Shown: positions 56,269 through 64,000 of the stretch, piece after piece
Layout: every line of letters begins with the position of its first letter
Position numbering within the stretch: position 1 is the stretch's first letter
Source: Methanococcoides orientis
Lineage (GTDB): Archaea > Halobacteriota > Methanosarcinia > Methanosarcinales > Methanosarcinaceae
Direction of reading: 5' to 3'
Length of the DNA stretch: 64,000 nt
Assembly (NCBI RefSeq): GCF_021184045.1
Contig: NZ_CP073710.1
Coordinates: 1,498,685 to 1,562,684, forward strand
Notes under the pieces: generated by a model
The model's database searches: none
Told to the model about the DNA's origin: nothing
What the model saw: the letters and a program-made list of their open reading frames with translations, nothing else
Program-made: the position numbers and the translations under genes

Positions 56269-57654
56269 ATGACCAAAGAATACAAAACGATCGTAGAGGT
56301 TTCCGGACCTCTGATTTTCCTTGAGAAGACAGAACCTGTAGGGTATGGTGAACTTGTTCAGATCAACCTGCCGGATGGAACCACCAAGAGAGGGCAGGTT
56401 CTTGATACATCTGCAGATATGGTAGTCGTCCAGGTTTTCGAAGGTACAGGCGGACTCAACGAAGAATCCGGTGTAATCTTTAGTGGTGAGACCATCAAGC
56501 TGCCAGTATCAAAGGACATGCTCGGAAGGATTCTTTCCGGAGCAGGAGAACCACTCGATGGTGGACCACGTATCGTTCCTGACGAGAAAGTGGACATCAA
56601 CGGTGCATCAATGAACCCGTTTTCCAGGATGCCACCAGAGGACTTTATCCAGACAGGTATCTCCACAATCGATGGTACTAACACACTTGTGAGAGGACAG
56701 AAACTTCCGATCTTCTCCGGATCAGGTCTTCCACACAACGAGATCGCACTTCAGATCGCAAGGCAGGCAAAAGTTCCAGGAAGCGATGAAAGTTTCGCAG
56801 TAGTTTTCGGTGCAATGGGTATCACCAGTGAAGAAGCACAGTACTTCATGAAGGACTTCGAGAACACAGGTGCTCTTGAAAGAGCTGTTGTTTTCCTTAA
56901 CCTTGCAGATGACCCTGCTGTCGAGCGTATCATCACTCCAAGGATGGCACTTACAGCTGCAGAATACCTTGCATACGAGCATGACATGCACGTACTCGTT
57001 ATCCTGACAGATATCACAAACTATTGTGAAGCACTGCGTCAGATGGGTGCAGCAAGAGAAGAAGTTCCAGGAAGACGTGGTTACCCAGGTTACATGTACA
57101 CTGATCTTGCATCACTGTATGAAAGAGCAGGTGTTATCAAGGGCTTAAAGGGATCTGTTACCCAGTTCTCCATCCTTACAATGCCTGGTGACGATATCAC
57201 CCACCCGATCCCTGACCTTTCCGGTTACATTACCGAAGGACAGATCGTGGTTTCCCGTGAACTTCACATGAAGAATATCTACCCACCGATCAATGTATTG
57301 CCATCACTCTCCCGTCTTATGAACTCCGGTATCGGAGAGGGAAAGACAAGAGACGATCACAAGGCAGTATCTGACCAGATGTATGCAGCATACGCAGAAG
57401 GTCGTGACCTTCGTGGATTGGTTGCTATCGTCGGTAAAGAAGCATTGTCCGAAAGAGACAGGAAGATCCTTGAGTTCGCAGATCTGTTCGAAGACAGATT
57501 TGTTCGCCAGAGCAGGGATGAGGACCGTTCCATCGATGACACATTGAGAGTCGCATGGGAGATCCTTTCTGAGCTGCCTGAAGCACAACTCTCCAGGATC
57601 GATAACAAGTACATTGAAAAGTACCACCCTGCTCACCAGAAGACCAGCGAGTGA
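56269..57654 (+). CDS. ahaB: A1Ao ATP synthase regulatory subunit B
   Basis: 461 residues. The ATPase fold has lost the P-loop: the equivalent stretch is [42 protein letters not shown] and [19 protein letters not shown] are family signatures. It alternates with A in the head and does not hydrolyse ATP. Starts two bases after ahaA. Confidence 0.97.
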   Translation: MTKEYKTIVEVSGPLIFLEKTEPVGYGELVQINLPDGTTKRGQVLDTSADMVVVQVFEGTGGLNEESGVIFSGETIKLPVSKDMLGRILSGAGEPLDGGPRIVPDEKVDINGASMNPFSRMPPEDFIQTGISTIDGTNTLVRGQKLPIFSGSGLPHNEIALQIARQAKVPGSDESFAVVFGAMGITSEEAQYFMKDFENTGALERAVVFLNLADDPAVERIITPRMALTAAEYLAYEHDMHVLVILTDITNYCEALRQMGAAREEVPGRRGYPGYMYTDLASLYERAGVIKGLKGSVTQFSILTMPGDDITHPIPDLSGYITEGQIVVSRELHMKNIYPPINVLPSLSRLMNSGIGEGKTRDDHKAVSDQMYAAYAEGRDLRGLVAIVGKEALSERDRKILEFADLFEDRFVRQSRDEDRSIDDTLRVAWEILSELPEAQLSRIDNKYIEKYHPAHQKTSE

Positions 57655-57675
57655 TACTGTAGCGAGGGATCTATA

Positions 57676-58293
57676 ATGGGCGCAAAAGACGTTAAACCAA
57701 CTCGATCAGAACTCATTGAGCTGAAGAAGAAGATCAAGCTCTCAGAAGGTGGCCACAAGCTGCTGAAAATGAAGAGAGATGGACTTATCCTTGAGTTCTT
57801 TGATATCTTAAGCAAGGCAAAGGATGTACGCTCAGAGTTGGATGCTGCCTATGAAAAGGCCAATGAGAAGATCGGTATCGCAGAATCTGTGGAAGGCAGG
57901 ATAACTGTCAAATCCACAGCATTTGCAATGAAAGATGCACCACAGATCGAGCTCGAAAGCCACAACATCATGGGCGTAGTAGTGCCAAAGATCGAATCCT
58001 CAAGTGTGCGTAAACCCATAAACAAGCGTGGATACGGAATTCTCGGAACAAGCTCTTACATTGATGAAGCCGTCGATTCATATGAAGTCCTGGTTGAAAA
58101 GATCATTCTGGCAGCAGAGATCGAAACAACCATGAAGAAACTACTTGATGATATCGAGAAGACAAAGAGGCGTGTCAATGCACTTGAGTTCAAGGTCATA
58201 CCTGACCTGCAGGAATCAATGAGTTTCATAAGACTCCGTCTTGAAGAGATGGAAAGAGAAAACACGTTCCGCTTGAAGAGGATCAAAGCATAA
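57676..58293 (+). CDS. ahaD: A1Ao ATP synthase subunit D
   Basis: 205 residues, long antiparallel helices: DVKPTRSELIELKKKIKLSE and LLKMKRDGLILEFFDI at the N-terminus, ALEFKVIPDLQESMSFIRLR near the C-terminus. It is the central rotating shaft in the A3B3 head, equivalent to gamma. 21 bases separate it from ahaB, and ahaG follows nine bases on. Confidence 0.95.
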   Translation: MGAKDVKPTRSELIELKKKIKLSEGGHKLLKMKRDGLILEFFDILSKAKDVRSELDAAYEKANEKIGIAESVEGRITVKSTAFAMKDAPQIELESHNIMGVVVPKIESSSVRKPINKRGYGILGTSSYIDEAVDSYEVLVEKIILAAEIETTMKKLLDDIEKTKRRVNALEFKVIPDLQESMSFIRLRLEEMERENTFRLKRIKA

Positions 58294-58302
58294 GGCTTTC
58301 TC

Positions 58303-58476
58303 ATGCAGAACAAAGCCTCTGATCGGCCAAACCTGGCCGACAGACTTTTTTTTATTTTAACACAGCCCGAGAATCTGGCTCGCATATTGAGATGGGCATG
58401 GATAGTTTCACTTGGGATGCTTGTTCTTGGATATATTTTGATATATTTTAACCTTAAGTCTTACATAAACCTGTGA
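58303..58476 (+). CDS. ahaG: AhaG-like small membrane protein at the end of the ATP synthase operon
   Basis: 57 residues from ATG 58303: a basic polar N-terminus (NKASDRPNLADRLFFILTQP) and one membrane helix (WAWIVSLGMLVLGYILIYF). Its position after ahaD matches the small ahaG frame of Methanosarcina mazei, whose protein has no known role. No clear ribosome site. A terminator-like hairpin with eight T residues lies inside the first 17 codons. Confidence 0.6.
   Translation: MQNKASDRPNLADRLFFILTQPENLARILRWAWIVSLGMLVLGYILIYFNLKSYINL
58318..58353 (+). terminator. Terminator-like hairpin within ahaG
   Basis: TCTG-A-TCGGCCA and TGGCCGACAGA pair over 11 bp with one bulged A and a 4-base loop (AACC). 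Eight T residues follow at 58346-58353. It has the form of an intrinsic terminator for the aha operon. Confidence 0.6.
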
Positions 58477-58555
58477 GTAGTGAAGTTTAAGTTAATGCAA
58501 ATAACATAGACACATCACTATCATTATAATCAGTAAGCCTTAAATAAAAATCAAA

Positions 58556-58563
58556 CATATAAT
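58556..58563 (+). promoter_or_regulatory. TATA-like element before the pilus cluster
   Basis: CATATAATAAC lies about 120 bases upstream of the ATG at 58681, in the 204-base gap after ahaG. It could start a transcript covering the D/E-like gene and the pilin-like genes that follow with little or no spacing. Confidence 0.4.
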
Positions 58564-58680
58564 AACCAGAGCTATGCAAATGTAACAAAATCGTTGTATC
58601 TTCTAAGGACCATAAAGAGCTTATTTACAAGCTCAAAGAATCCGGAGAGCAACTACATTAAACTCAAAAGTTGGTCTGTA

Positions 58681-60780
58681 ATGAGTGAACTAGCGTGGGG
58701 AAATAAAAAGGAAAAGGAAGATACATCTCCCTTTGATACCGAAGACACTGGTTTTCTGTTAAATAAAGCCGTTATCCCGATAGCCGATCCTAAAAGTAAT
58801 GATCATGCTACTATTACGGATAGTAATATCCATATCAATCCAGTAGACCTCCAAGGTTCCAGACCAGAAATATTAACCATCGATGGAATAGAGAATCGAA
58901 ACCTGGAATCTGTTGATACTGACACATCTTTTCTTTTAAAATTTGAAAAGGACCCAGCTGATCTGGAAAAAATGAACAGTGCTCAAAAGAATATCAATGA
59001 AGGTCTTCTTAATGGAATCATTGCTACAGCCAATGAAGAAATTGTTCCTGAGAAGATCACCAGCTCAAAGAAAAGATCTTTACCATTGTTTGAACCAGAC
59101 CTTCCAACAGAAGATACCATCAACAGCTCATTTTTACCTTATGAGAATCAAGCATCTCTTAATAAAGATTCAAATAACCAGCGTCATGACCTTGAAGGAA
59201 AAACCTTCGAAAACATACCGGAAAATACAATATCCAATCCCTTCGAGCAGTCTGAAACCACAAAAAGGCCTCACCTAAATAAAGAAAGAGACCAGGGATC
59301 AGAAACACCAAAATTCCCGCCAGCGACACCTAACATTGTACCCGATCTGGAAAATGAAATGCCAGAGGCAAACAATAAAGTTAGCAAAAATGGGAATGGG
59401 ATCATGAGATTGATCACAAAAACATTCAAACGATTTACTCACAAGAAAAAACTTCTTGACAGGATGGAAGAATGGCAACCTCCAATGGCAGAAGTTCAGA
59501 CCCAGGAAGATATTCCTGAACCGGTAAAAAGAGATGTGGAAATCAATTCTGGCAAAAAGGAAACAATACCTCATGAAAATATAGATTCTCCAACATTAGA
59601 GGAGATCAGAAAGGTAATTCCCATTGATCCGAAAAATATTCAGAATTCCCCTGAATGGGAAGTTCCTTCCACTCAATTTGAAAACTTCCCATTAGAAGTG
59701 ACAGCTGAAATGGGACAAACAGAACATACAACCACTCCAGTTGGCCCGGATAATGATCTAAATATTGGAAACTCTTCCAAAGAGATCCAAAAAATAAAAG
59801 ATGAACTTATCCTTTCAAAGCAGAGTAATGAAGACCTTACCAAGGATATAAAGAACATCTCTGGCACGATAAATGCACTGGAAGGATCTATCAATTCCTT
59901 GAAAAAGGATGAAGATAAGTTCAATTCCATTATCAATATGAGAGTCGAGGAATCCGCAGAAAAGATAGAGTTCCTGGAAAAACGTCTCAATGGATTTGAA
60001 ATTACACTGGAAAGCATTCAAACCGATAATGTTGAGCTTAAGACCGGACTTAACACCATTGAGCAGAACATTATGGAACTAACAGGTTCTTACAGCATTA
60101 TGCTAAATCAGATGCAGAAATTAACAGAGTTCGGCAATTCAAGATCTGCAGAGATATTTGAAACAAATAAGCGCATCGATGAACTGGATCAGACACTTGT
60201 TTCAATGAACAACGTACAGGTCGAATCCCAAAGAAGCATGCTTGAAATCCATTCGGTCACTTCTGACCTGATAAAGAGTGTGGAAAACACACATGACGCA
60301 AATAAGGAACTCAGGTCTGACAGCGAGGAACAAACTCAATTGATTAAGGATGAAATTTTGTCACTAACCGATTTTGTTGAGAAGGAGTTTAAGAACCTTG
60401 GGGCAAGAAGCTATCGTGCAAATGGTGAAAATGTCCAGCTGAACAATATAATCAAAAATTCTACTAATATGAAGCTCTGTATGGAATGGCTTGAATTCCT
60501 TATGGAACTTGTCGGACAAAATCACCTCGCAGACATCCTTTCCTACTATGAGGAACTTGGCTGGATCAGCGAAGATGTTCGCCTTGAACTTATGCGATAC
60601 GCAGAAGGTATCGACTATTACATCGAGAAATCCGACTGGAAGCTCGCACCCGACGACCATGTTAAATCCATCTGGTTCATCGAACAGCTTGCAGGACTCA
60701 AAGTCGATAAGAATCGATTGTCAATCGTCGAGAAAAATATCAAAAAAGTTAAGAATGGTACAGAGATATATGGTATATAA
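58681..60780 (+). CDS. Large coiled-coil protein ending in an archaellum D/E domain
   Basis: 699 residues from ATG 58681 (MSELAWGNKKEKEDTSPFDT); a TTG at 58594 is possible. The first 350 residues are low-complexity and probably disordered (many P, N, E). A long coiled coil (about 365-590) follows. The last 110 residues (STNMKLCMEWLEFLMELVGQ, DILSYYEELGWISEDVRLEL, RYAEGIDYYIEKSDWKLAPD) match the archaellum D/E domain. It is therefore a giant relative of ArlD/E, away from the archaellum operon and in front of pilin-like genes. Likely a cytoplasmic scaffold for a pilus motor. Confidence 0.8.
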   Translation: MSELAWGNKKEKEDTSPFDTEDTGFLLNKAVIPIADPKSNDHATITDSNIHINPVDLQGSRPEILTIDGIENRNLESVDTDTSFLLKFEKDPADLEKMNSAQKNINEGLLNGIIATANEEIVPEKITSSKKRSLPLFEPDLPTEDTINSSFLPYENQASLNKDSNNQRHDLEGKTFENIPENTISNPFEQSETTKRPHLNKERDQGSETPKFPPATPNIVPDLENEMPEANNKVSKNGNGIMRLITKTFKRFTHKKKLLDRMEEWQPPMAEVQTQEDIPEPVKRDVEINSGKKETIPHENIDSPTLEEIRKVIPIDPKNIQNSPEWEVPSTQFENFPLEVTAEMGQTEHTTTPVGPDNDLNIGNSSKEIQKIKDELILSKQSNEDLTKDIKNISGTINALEGSINSLKKDEDKFNSIINMRVEESAEKIEFLEKRLNGFEITLESIQTDNVELKTGLNTIEQNIMELTGSYSIMLNQMQKLTEFGNSRSAEIFETNKRIDELDQTLVSMNNVQVESQRSMLEIHSVTSDLIKSVENTHDANKELRSDSEEQTQLIKDEILSLTDFVEKEFKNLGARSYRANGENVQLNNIIKNSTNMKLCMEWLEFLMELVGQNHLADILSYYEELGWISEDVRLELMRYAEGIDYYIEKSDWKLAPDDHVKSIWFIEQLAGLKVDKNRLSIVEKNIKKVKNGTEIYGI

Positions 60781-60815
60781 GATCCATTTATCCAAAGACA
60801 TCCCACAAAGGAACG

Positions 60816-61334
60816 ATGAAGAATATGACAAGACCTAATTTGTTCAAAAGAAAACTTCGAGGAAATGACGAAGGCCAGGTAACAATCGATTACCTTATAG
60901 GAATTACCATATTCATTGTTGCATTATTTTTCATATTCCAGTATTCAGCAGGACTTTTCACACCATTCCAGTCCAATTCTGACGAGGTAACACTTGTTGC
61001 TGACCGTGTTGCTACGTCGATTACTGAGATGGAAATGAGTGCAGGAGATATAAGGACACCGAATCTTATTGATAGTGACAAGACAGATGATTATTTTGAT
61101 ACTAAGCTATCAACTAGTGGCTATTATACTGAAATTGATAAACTGGGGTTGAGGGGAGAATACCATCGATATGATCTAAATGTAACACTCGAGAACAGCA
61201 CACAGATGCTCAAGATGGCAGGTGAACCACTTCCACTATCCAACAATATTGGACAAACAAAGCGTGTTGTACTCATTGAAGATACTATCACCGGCAAAAC
61301 TGAAACAGCAATACTATCAGTAAGGGTGTGGTAA
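60816..61334 (+). CDS. Pilin-like protein 1 of cluster
   Basis: 172 residues. A basic leader (NLFKRKLRGNDE) precedes GQVTIDYLIGITIFIVALFF, the archaeal class III signal pattern with an acidic residue at about +5 of the mature end. The outer part (about 60-172) is beta-rich. No cysteines. AAGGA precedes ATG 60816. In haloarchaea and methanogens such proteins sit in clusters with a VirB11-like ATPase and a TadC-like membrane protein. Confidence 0.75.
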   Translation: MKNMTRPNLFKRKLRGNDEGQVTIDYLIGITIFIVALFFIFQYSAGLFTPFQSNSDEVTLVADRVATSITEMEMSAGDIRTPNLIDSDKTDDYFDTKLSTSGYYTEIDKLGLRGEYHRYDLNVTLENSTQMLKMAGEPLPLSNNIGQTKRVVLIEDTITGKTETAILSVRVW

Positions 61335-61335
61335 G

Positions 61336-61971
61336 ATGAGAAGTCTAAACATAGTTACAATTACAGACGAAGAGGGTGCACAGATGCACACTCTTGAAGC
61401 CATAATGGCTGCAACCATAATGGTAGTCATAATTCTATTCGCAGTCCAGGCAACTTCCCTTACTCCGCTTACCTCATCAACGGCAAATGCCCACATTGAA
61501 TCCCAGATGTACATCATAGGCCAGGATATGCTGACTTCACTTGACCATTCATCGAATGGACAAAACTCTGACCTGAAAGATGAGATTATTAACTGGAATG
61601 GGGAAATGTATGTCTGGAACGGTACAAATTATCAATCCGATGATAATAAAAATAATTCACTTGATGGACCTGTAGTCGATTTGCTGAAACTTATTTTAGT
61701 CGACTATGGAATCGCCCACAACATCGAGTTCACATATAGCAGTATTTCAGAATCAGGAAACTATACCAAATACAACGAAAAACTTGAAAATTACTACATA
61801 TATAATGGAGATCCATCTGACAATGCAGTAATTGTTTCAAGAAAAGTATTGCTTTCTGAATCAGATGTTGGAAGCTCGTACAAAACCGCTACCGGCATAC
61901 CAGATGTTGATGGTAGTACAACTGCATTATACAATATTATAGATGTGAAACTCACATTATGGCGTATGTAA
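61336..61971 (+). CDS. Pilin-like protein 2 of cluster
   Basis: 211 residues. The N-terminus DEEGAQMHTLEAIMAATIMV, with a glutamate at the start of a hydrophobic helix, recalls pilin-like proteins with a buried Glu at position +5. An extracellular domain with many N-x-S/T sites follows (NWNGEMYVWNGTNYQS). It starts two bases after the preceding gene. Unknown role; probable minor pilin. Confidence 0.7.
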   Translation: MRSLNIVTITDEEGAQMHTLEAIMAATIMVVIILFAVQATSLTPLTSSTANAHIESQMYIIGQDMLTSLDHSSNGQNSDLKDEIINWNGEMYVWNGTNYQSDDNKNNSLDGPVVDLLKLILVDYGIAHNIEFTYSSISESGNYTKYNEKLENYYIYNGDPSDNAVIVSRKVLLSESDVGSSYKTATGIPDVDGSTTALYNIIDVKLTLWRM

Positions 61972-61991
61972 AATAGATGAGAGATGTTATT

Positions 61992-62822
61992 ATGAGAAAG
62001 TTTGACGATTCCGCTCAATTACTGTTACTTGCTGCATTCGCCATAGGATTCACTTTAGTCATAACGACCATAATGTTGAACAATGTCATCTATGCAAGCA
62101 ATATGGCATCGGAATCTACCAGCGACATCAGCAATTATGAGATCTCTAACATTGCTCAGATGACAGATGAAGCTACAAGGGCTGCTTACAACGACAGTAA
62201 AAGTTATAGTGATGAAACTGCCAGAGATGCCAATATTACAGCATATATAGACAGCTATGCAAATGAAATATCAACCATATATGCATTCCGTGGTCTTTCC
62301 CTATCCTTCGATGACAGTAACCTTACTGAAGCATACTTTACAGAAAATGGACTTTATTCAGGGAACTCAGATTGGGACGTCGTTAAAAATGTAAATCGTA
62401 CAGATATATTCACGATCGAGTTAACAAATACATCAAAACTTGTGGATGAGTCAAATGCATATGAAGTATACCTCATAAACCAATCCAACGGAACAGTATG
62501 GTCCATGAAAGTCTACAACGATAGTACGCATATAAACATAAGTGTTAATAATCAGATTGTTGATTCAAAAACACCAACTACATACATGATGCTTAATATC
62601 ACAGGCGTATCATCTTTTAATTTTAATAAATCTACAACAAAAGACCCCTATATGATAAAATTTGTAAACTCAAGCAATGCCATGGGATATTACTCAATCT
62701 CTGGCGGACTTGCCGATGGAAGTTCTTTTGTTGAAGAGAGATACAAAGTCACAAATACAACAATCAGTGTTGCATCCAGCAATAACAAGATCAACGTATC
62801 AATACCTTTTACAATACCATGA
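61992..62822 (+). CDS. Pilin-like protein 3 of cluster
   Basis: 276 residues from ATG 61992 (MRKFDDSAQLLLLAAFAIGF); ATG 61977 in frame adds five residues. One N-terminal membrane helix (LLLLAAFAIGFTLVITTIML), then a long, Ser/Asn/Thr-rich outer domain with many N-x-S/T sites (NLTEAYF, NRTDIF, NTSKLV). The DSAQLLLLAAF start is like other archaeal secreted minor pilins. No cysteines. Confidence 0.7.
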   Translation: MRKFDDSAQLLLLAAFAIGFTLVITTIMLNNVIYASNMASESTSDISNYEISNIAQMTDEATRAAYNDSKSYSDETARDANITAYIDSYANEISTIYAFRGLSLSFDDSNLTEAYFTENGLYSGNSDWDVVKNVNRTDIFTIELTNTSKLVDESNAYEVYLINQSNGTVWSMKVYNDSTHINISVNNQIVDSKTPTTYMMLNITGVSSFNFNKSTTKDPYMIKFVNSSNAMGYYSISGGLADGSSFVEERYKVTNTTISVASSNNKINVSIPFTIP

Positions 62823-62831
62823 GGATCGAAC

Positions 62832-63299
62832 ATGAAACAAATATTCCATGAAAACGAAGCCGTAGCTACCTCTGTTGGATTCATACTTACATTTTCAATA
62901 ACAGTTATCACTTTTTTGCTTGTTATGAATGCATCCTATGGTATGATGAACCAGGCAGAGCATACAGTTATGAGGGAAGAATTCGAGATCCATGGAAGTA
63001 ACATTGCACTCCAACTTACAGAGATGGAAACCATCGTAAACATTAGCAACAATGCAGGTGGAGAAGTTGGAGAAATCAAATATGAAATGTTGTTACCTTT
63101 GAAAGTAGCAAATGACTATTATTCTGTTAATTTTTCAACTGGCGAAATGACATTTGAGTCCCATGGTCGTGACGAAACAAGGGTTAAAATACCTTATGAA
63201 GCGAGAAATGTTCATGTAATGCCCACTACCATAAGCAGTGCAAGTGAGAAGCATTTTATGACCTATAATAGCAGTTCGAAAATGATAGAGATATACTGA
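62832..63299 (+). CDS. Pilin-like protein 4 of cluster
   Basis: 155 residues: leader MKQIFHENE, then AVATSVGFILTFSITVITFL as the signal helix, then a beta domain. The A-V-A/S-x-V-G/D start recurs in the next protein and in archaeal type IV pilins. Starts ten bases after gene 3. Confidence 0.7.
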   Translation: MKQIFHENEAVATSVGFILTFSITVITFLLVMNASYGMMNQAEHTVMREEFEIHGSNIALQLTEMETIVNISNNAGGEVGEIKYEMLLPLKVANDYYSVNFSTGEMTFESHGRDETRVKIPYEARNVHVMPTTISSASEKHFMTYNSSSKMIEIY

Positions 63300-63322
63300 T
63301 CAACTCAAAGGTTCTGATATAT

Positions 63323-64000
63323 ATGAGAAGAAAAAATATAATCAACTCGGAAAATGCAGTATCAGAAGTAGTTGATGTAGTGCTCATACTTGGTATAATG
63401 CTTATTGCAATAACTGTGATAACAGTTGCAGGATTTCCTGCTCTTCAAAACATGCAGGAAAGTGGACATAAAGAGAATATCAGACAAAGTTTCATAGTTC
63501 TTGGAGAGAATGTAAATAAGGTCGTCTTTGACAATGCTCCATCCCAGTCCATAGAATTGAAAATGTACGGAGGAGGAATATGGGTCACTGGAAATTCTTC
63601 AATTAATGTTGAATTGGAAACATGGAATGCTACGAACTCCACACCTGAAATTCAAACAAGATATACGCAACTTAGAGAATTGCAGAATCAATATGAAGAT
63701 ACAACAATCTCTTATGAGAACACAGGAGTTTGGGCAAAGTATGGGACTGGTGAAGCTGTGATTGTTCGGGAACCTCAGTTTATCAATTCAGATGAACTCC
63801 TCGTAATTCCTTTTACTCTTGTTACAGGTGTTGATGGTATTGCAGGAGAAGGCCTAGTAAGAGTAATTGCAGAAAAGGATTCAGTCCCTCAGGTCTATAA
63901 ATACCAAAATGTATCAGCAGTTAATATAACAATACAAAGTCCATATTATACCGCTTGGGAAGACTATCTGAACGAAACTCTGGGAATGCAAATCGTGGAC
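63323..64000 (+). CDS. Pilin-like protein 5 of cluster (runs off the window)
   Basis: At least 226 residues from ATG 63323, open to the last base. A basic leader (RRKNIINSEN) precedes AVSEVVDVVLILGIMLIAIT, the archaeal type IV pilin N-terminal pattern (A-V-S-x-V-[IV]-x-x-[IV]-L). A large outer domain follows (GGGIWVTGNSSINVELETWN and GVDGIAGEGLVRVIAEKDSV), which ends in the window. Likely the largest secreted component of the cluster. Confidence 0.75.
   Translation, partial: MRRKNIINSENAVSEVVDVVLILGIMLIAITVITVAGFPALQNMQESGHKENIRQSFIVLGENVNKVVFDNAPSQSIELKMYGGGIWVTGNSSINVELETWNATNSTPEIQTRYTQLRELQNQYEDTTISYENTGVWAKYGTGEAVIVREPQFINSDELLVIPFTLVTGVDGIAGEGLVRVIAEKDSVPQVYKYQNVSAVNITIQSPYYTAWEDYLNETLGMQIVD

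Overview
The window looks like chromosome from a methylotrophic methanogen of the Methanosarcinaceae, most like Methanococcoides or Methanolobus. The evidence is an A1Ao ATP synthase operon in the aha order HIKECFABDG, siroheme-dependent (Ahb) heme synthesis, cytochrome c maturation genes with the archaeal CcmE motif, topoisomerase VI, pantoate kinase, Kae1/Bud32, and an archaellum with a full bacterial-type chemotaxis set. Overall GC is moderate (about 40% by eye). No rRNA, tRNA or CRISPR array was found.

Layout. (1) 1-18 kb is mostly housekeeping: an SPFH protein, CoA synthesis (pantoate kinase, CoaBC), a Vms1/RF1-like peptidyl-tRNA hydrolase, RlmE, a DUF211 protein, a PHP phosphoesterase, a Kae1-Bud32-RdgB-pilin-like operon, topoisomerase VI B-A, a cytosine-deaminase-like enzyme and a U32 protein. 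At 10.9-11.4 kb a 510-bp element with insertion-sequence-like ends and an exact 8-bp target duplication carries one small cargo gene. (2) 18.0-26.0 kb (minus strand) runs ahbA-ahbB-sirC-hemA-hemB-hemL-hemC-pyrD-pyrK: tetrapyrrole synthesis continuing into pyrimidine synthesis. (3) 26.3-34.7 kb (plus strand) is the archaellum operon: two archaellins, ArlD/E, G, F, H, I, J, then two unrecognised membrane proteins. (4) 35.0-45.2 kb (minus strand) holds MCP, CheW, CheF, CheY, CheB, CheA, CheC, CheD and CheR. CheA is unusually long (1128 residues), with three near-identical P2-like modules and eight 13-residue acidic repeats. The archaellum and chemotaxis blocks are visibly more AT-rich than their flanks. 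(5) 45.3-49.8 kb holds a decayed gene, AhbD (last heme step), then divergently CcmD (a 41-residue gene) and CcmE, a polyprenyl diphosphate synthase and a radical SAM/SPASM enzyme. (6) 50.0-58.5 kb is the ATP synthase operon, with a perfect hairpin after the c-subunit gene and a terminator-like hairpin inside ahaG. (7) 58.6-64.0 kb is a cluster in which a 699-residue coiled-coil protein ending in an archaellum D/E domain precedes five consecutive pilin-like secreted proteins; the last runs off the window.

Functionally, heme made by the operon of region 2 and AhbD would supply the c-type cytochromes matured by CcmDE. Methanophenazine, possibly made with the prenyl synthase, would be the electron carrier, and the ion gradient would drive the ATP synthase. 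CheF and ArlD/E link chemotaxis to the archaellum motor. The last cluster is the best candidate for an undescribed system: a type IV pilus-like machine that uses an archaellum-type adaptor.
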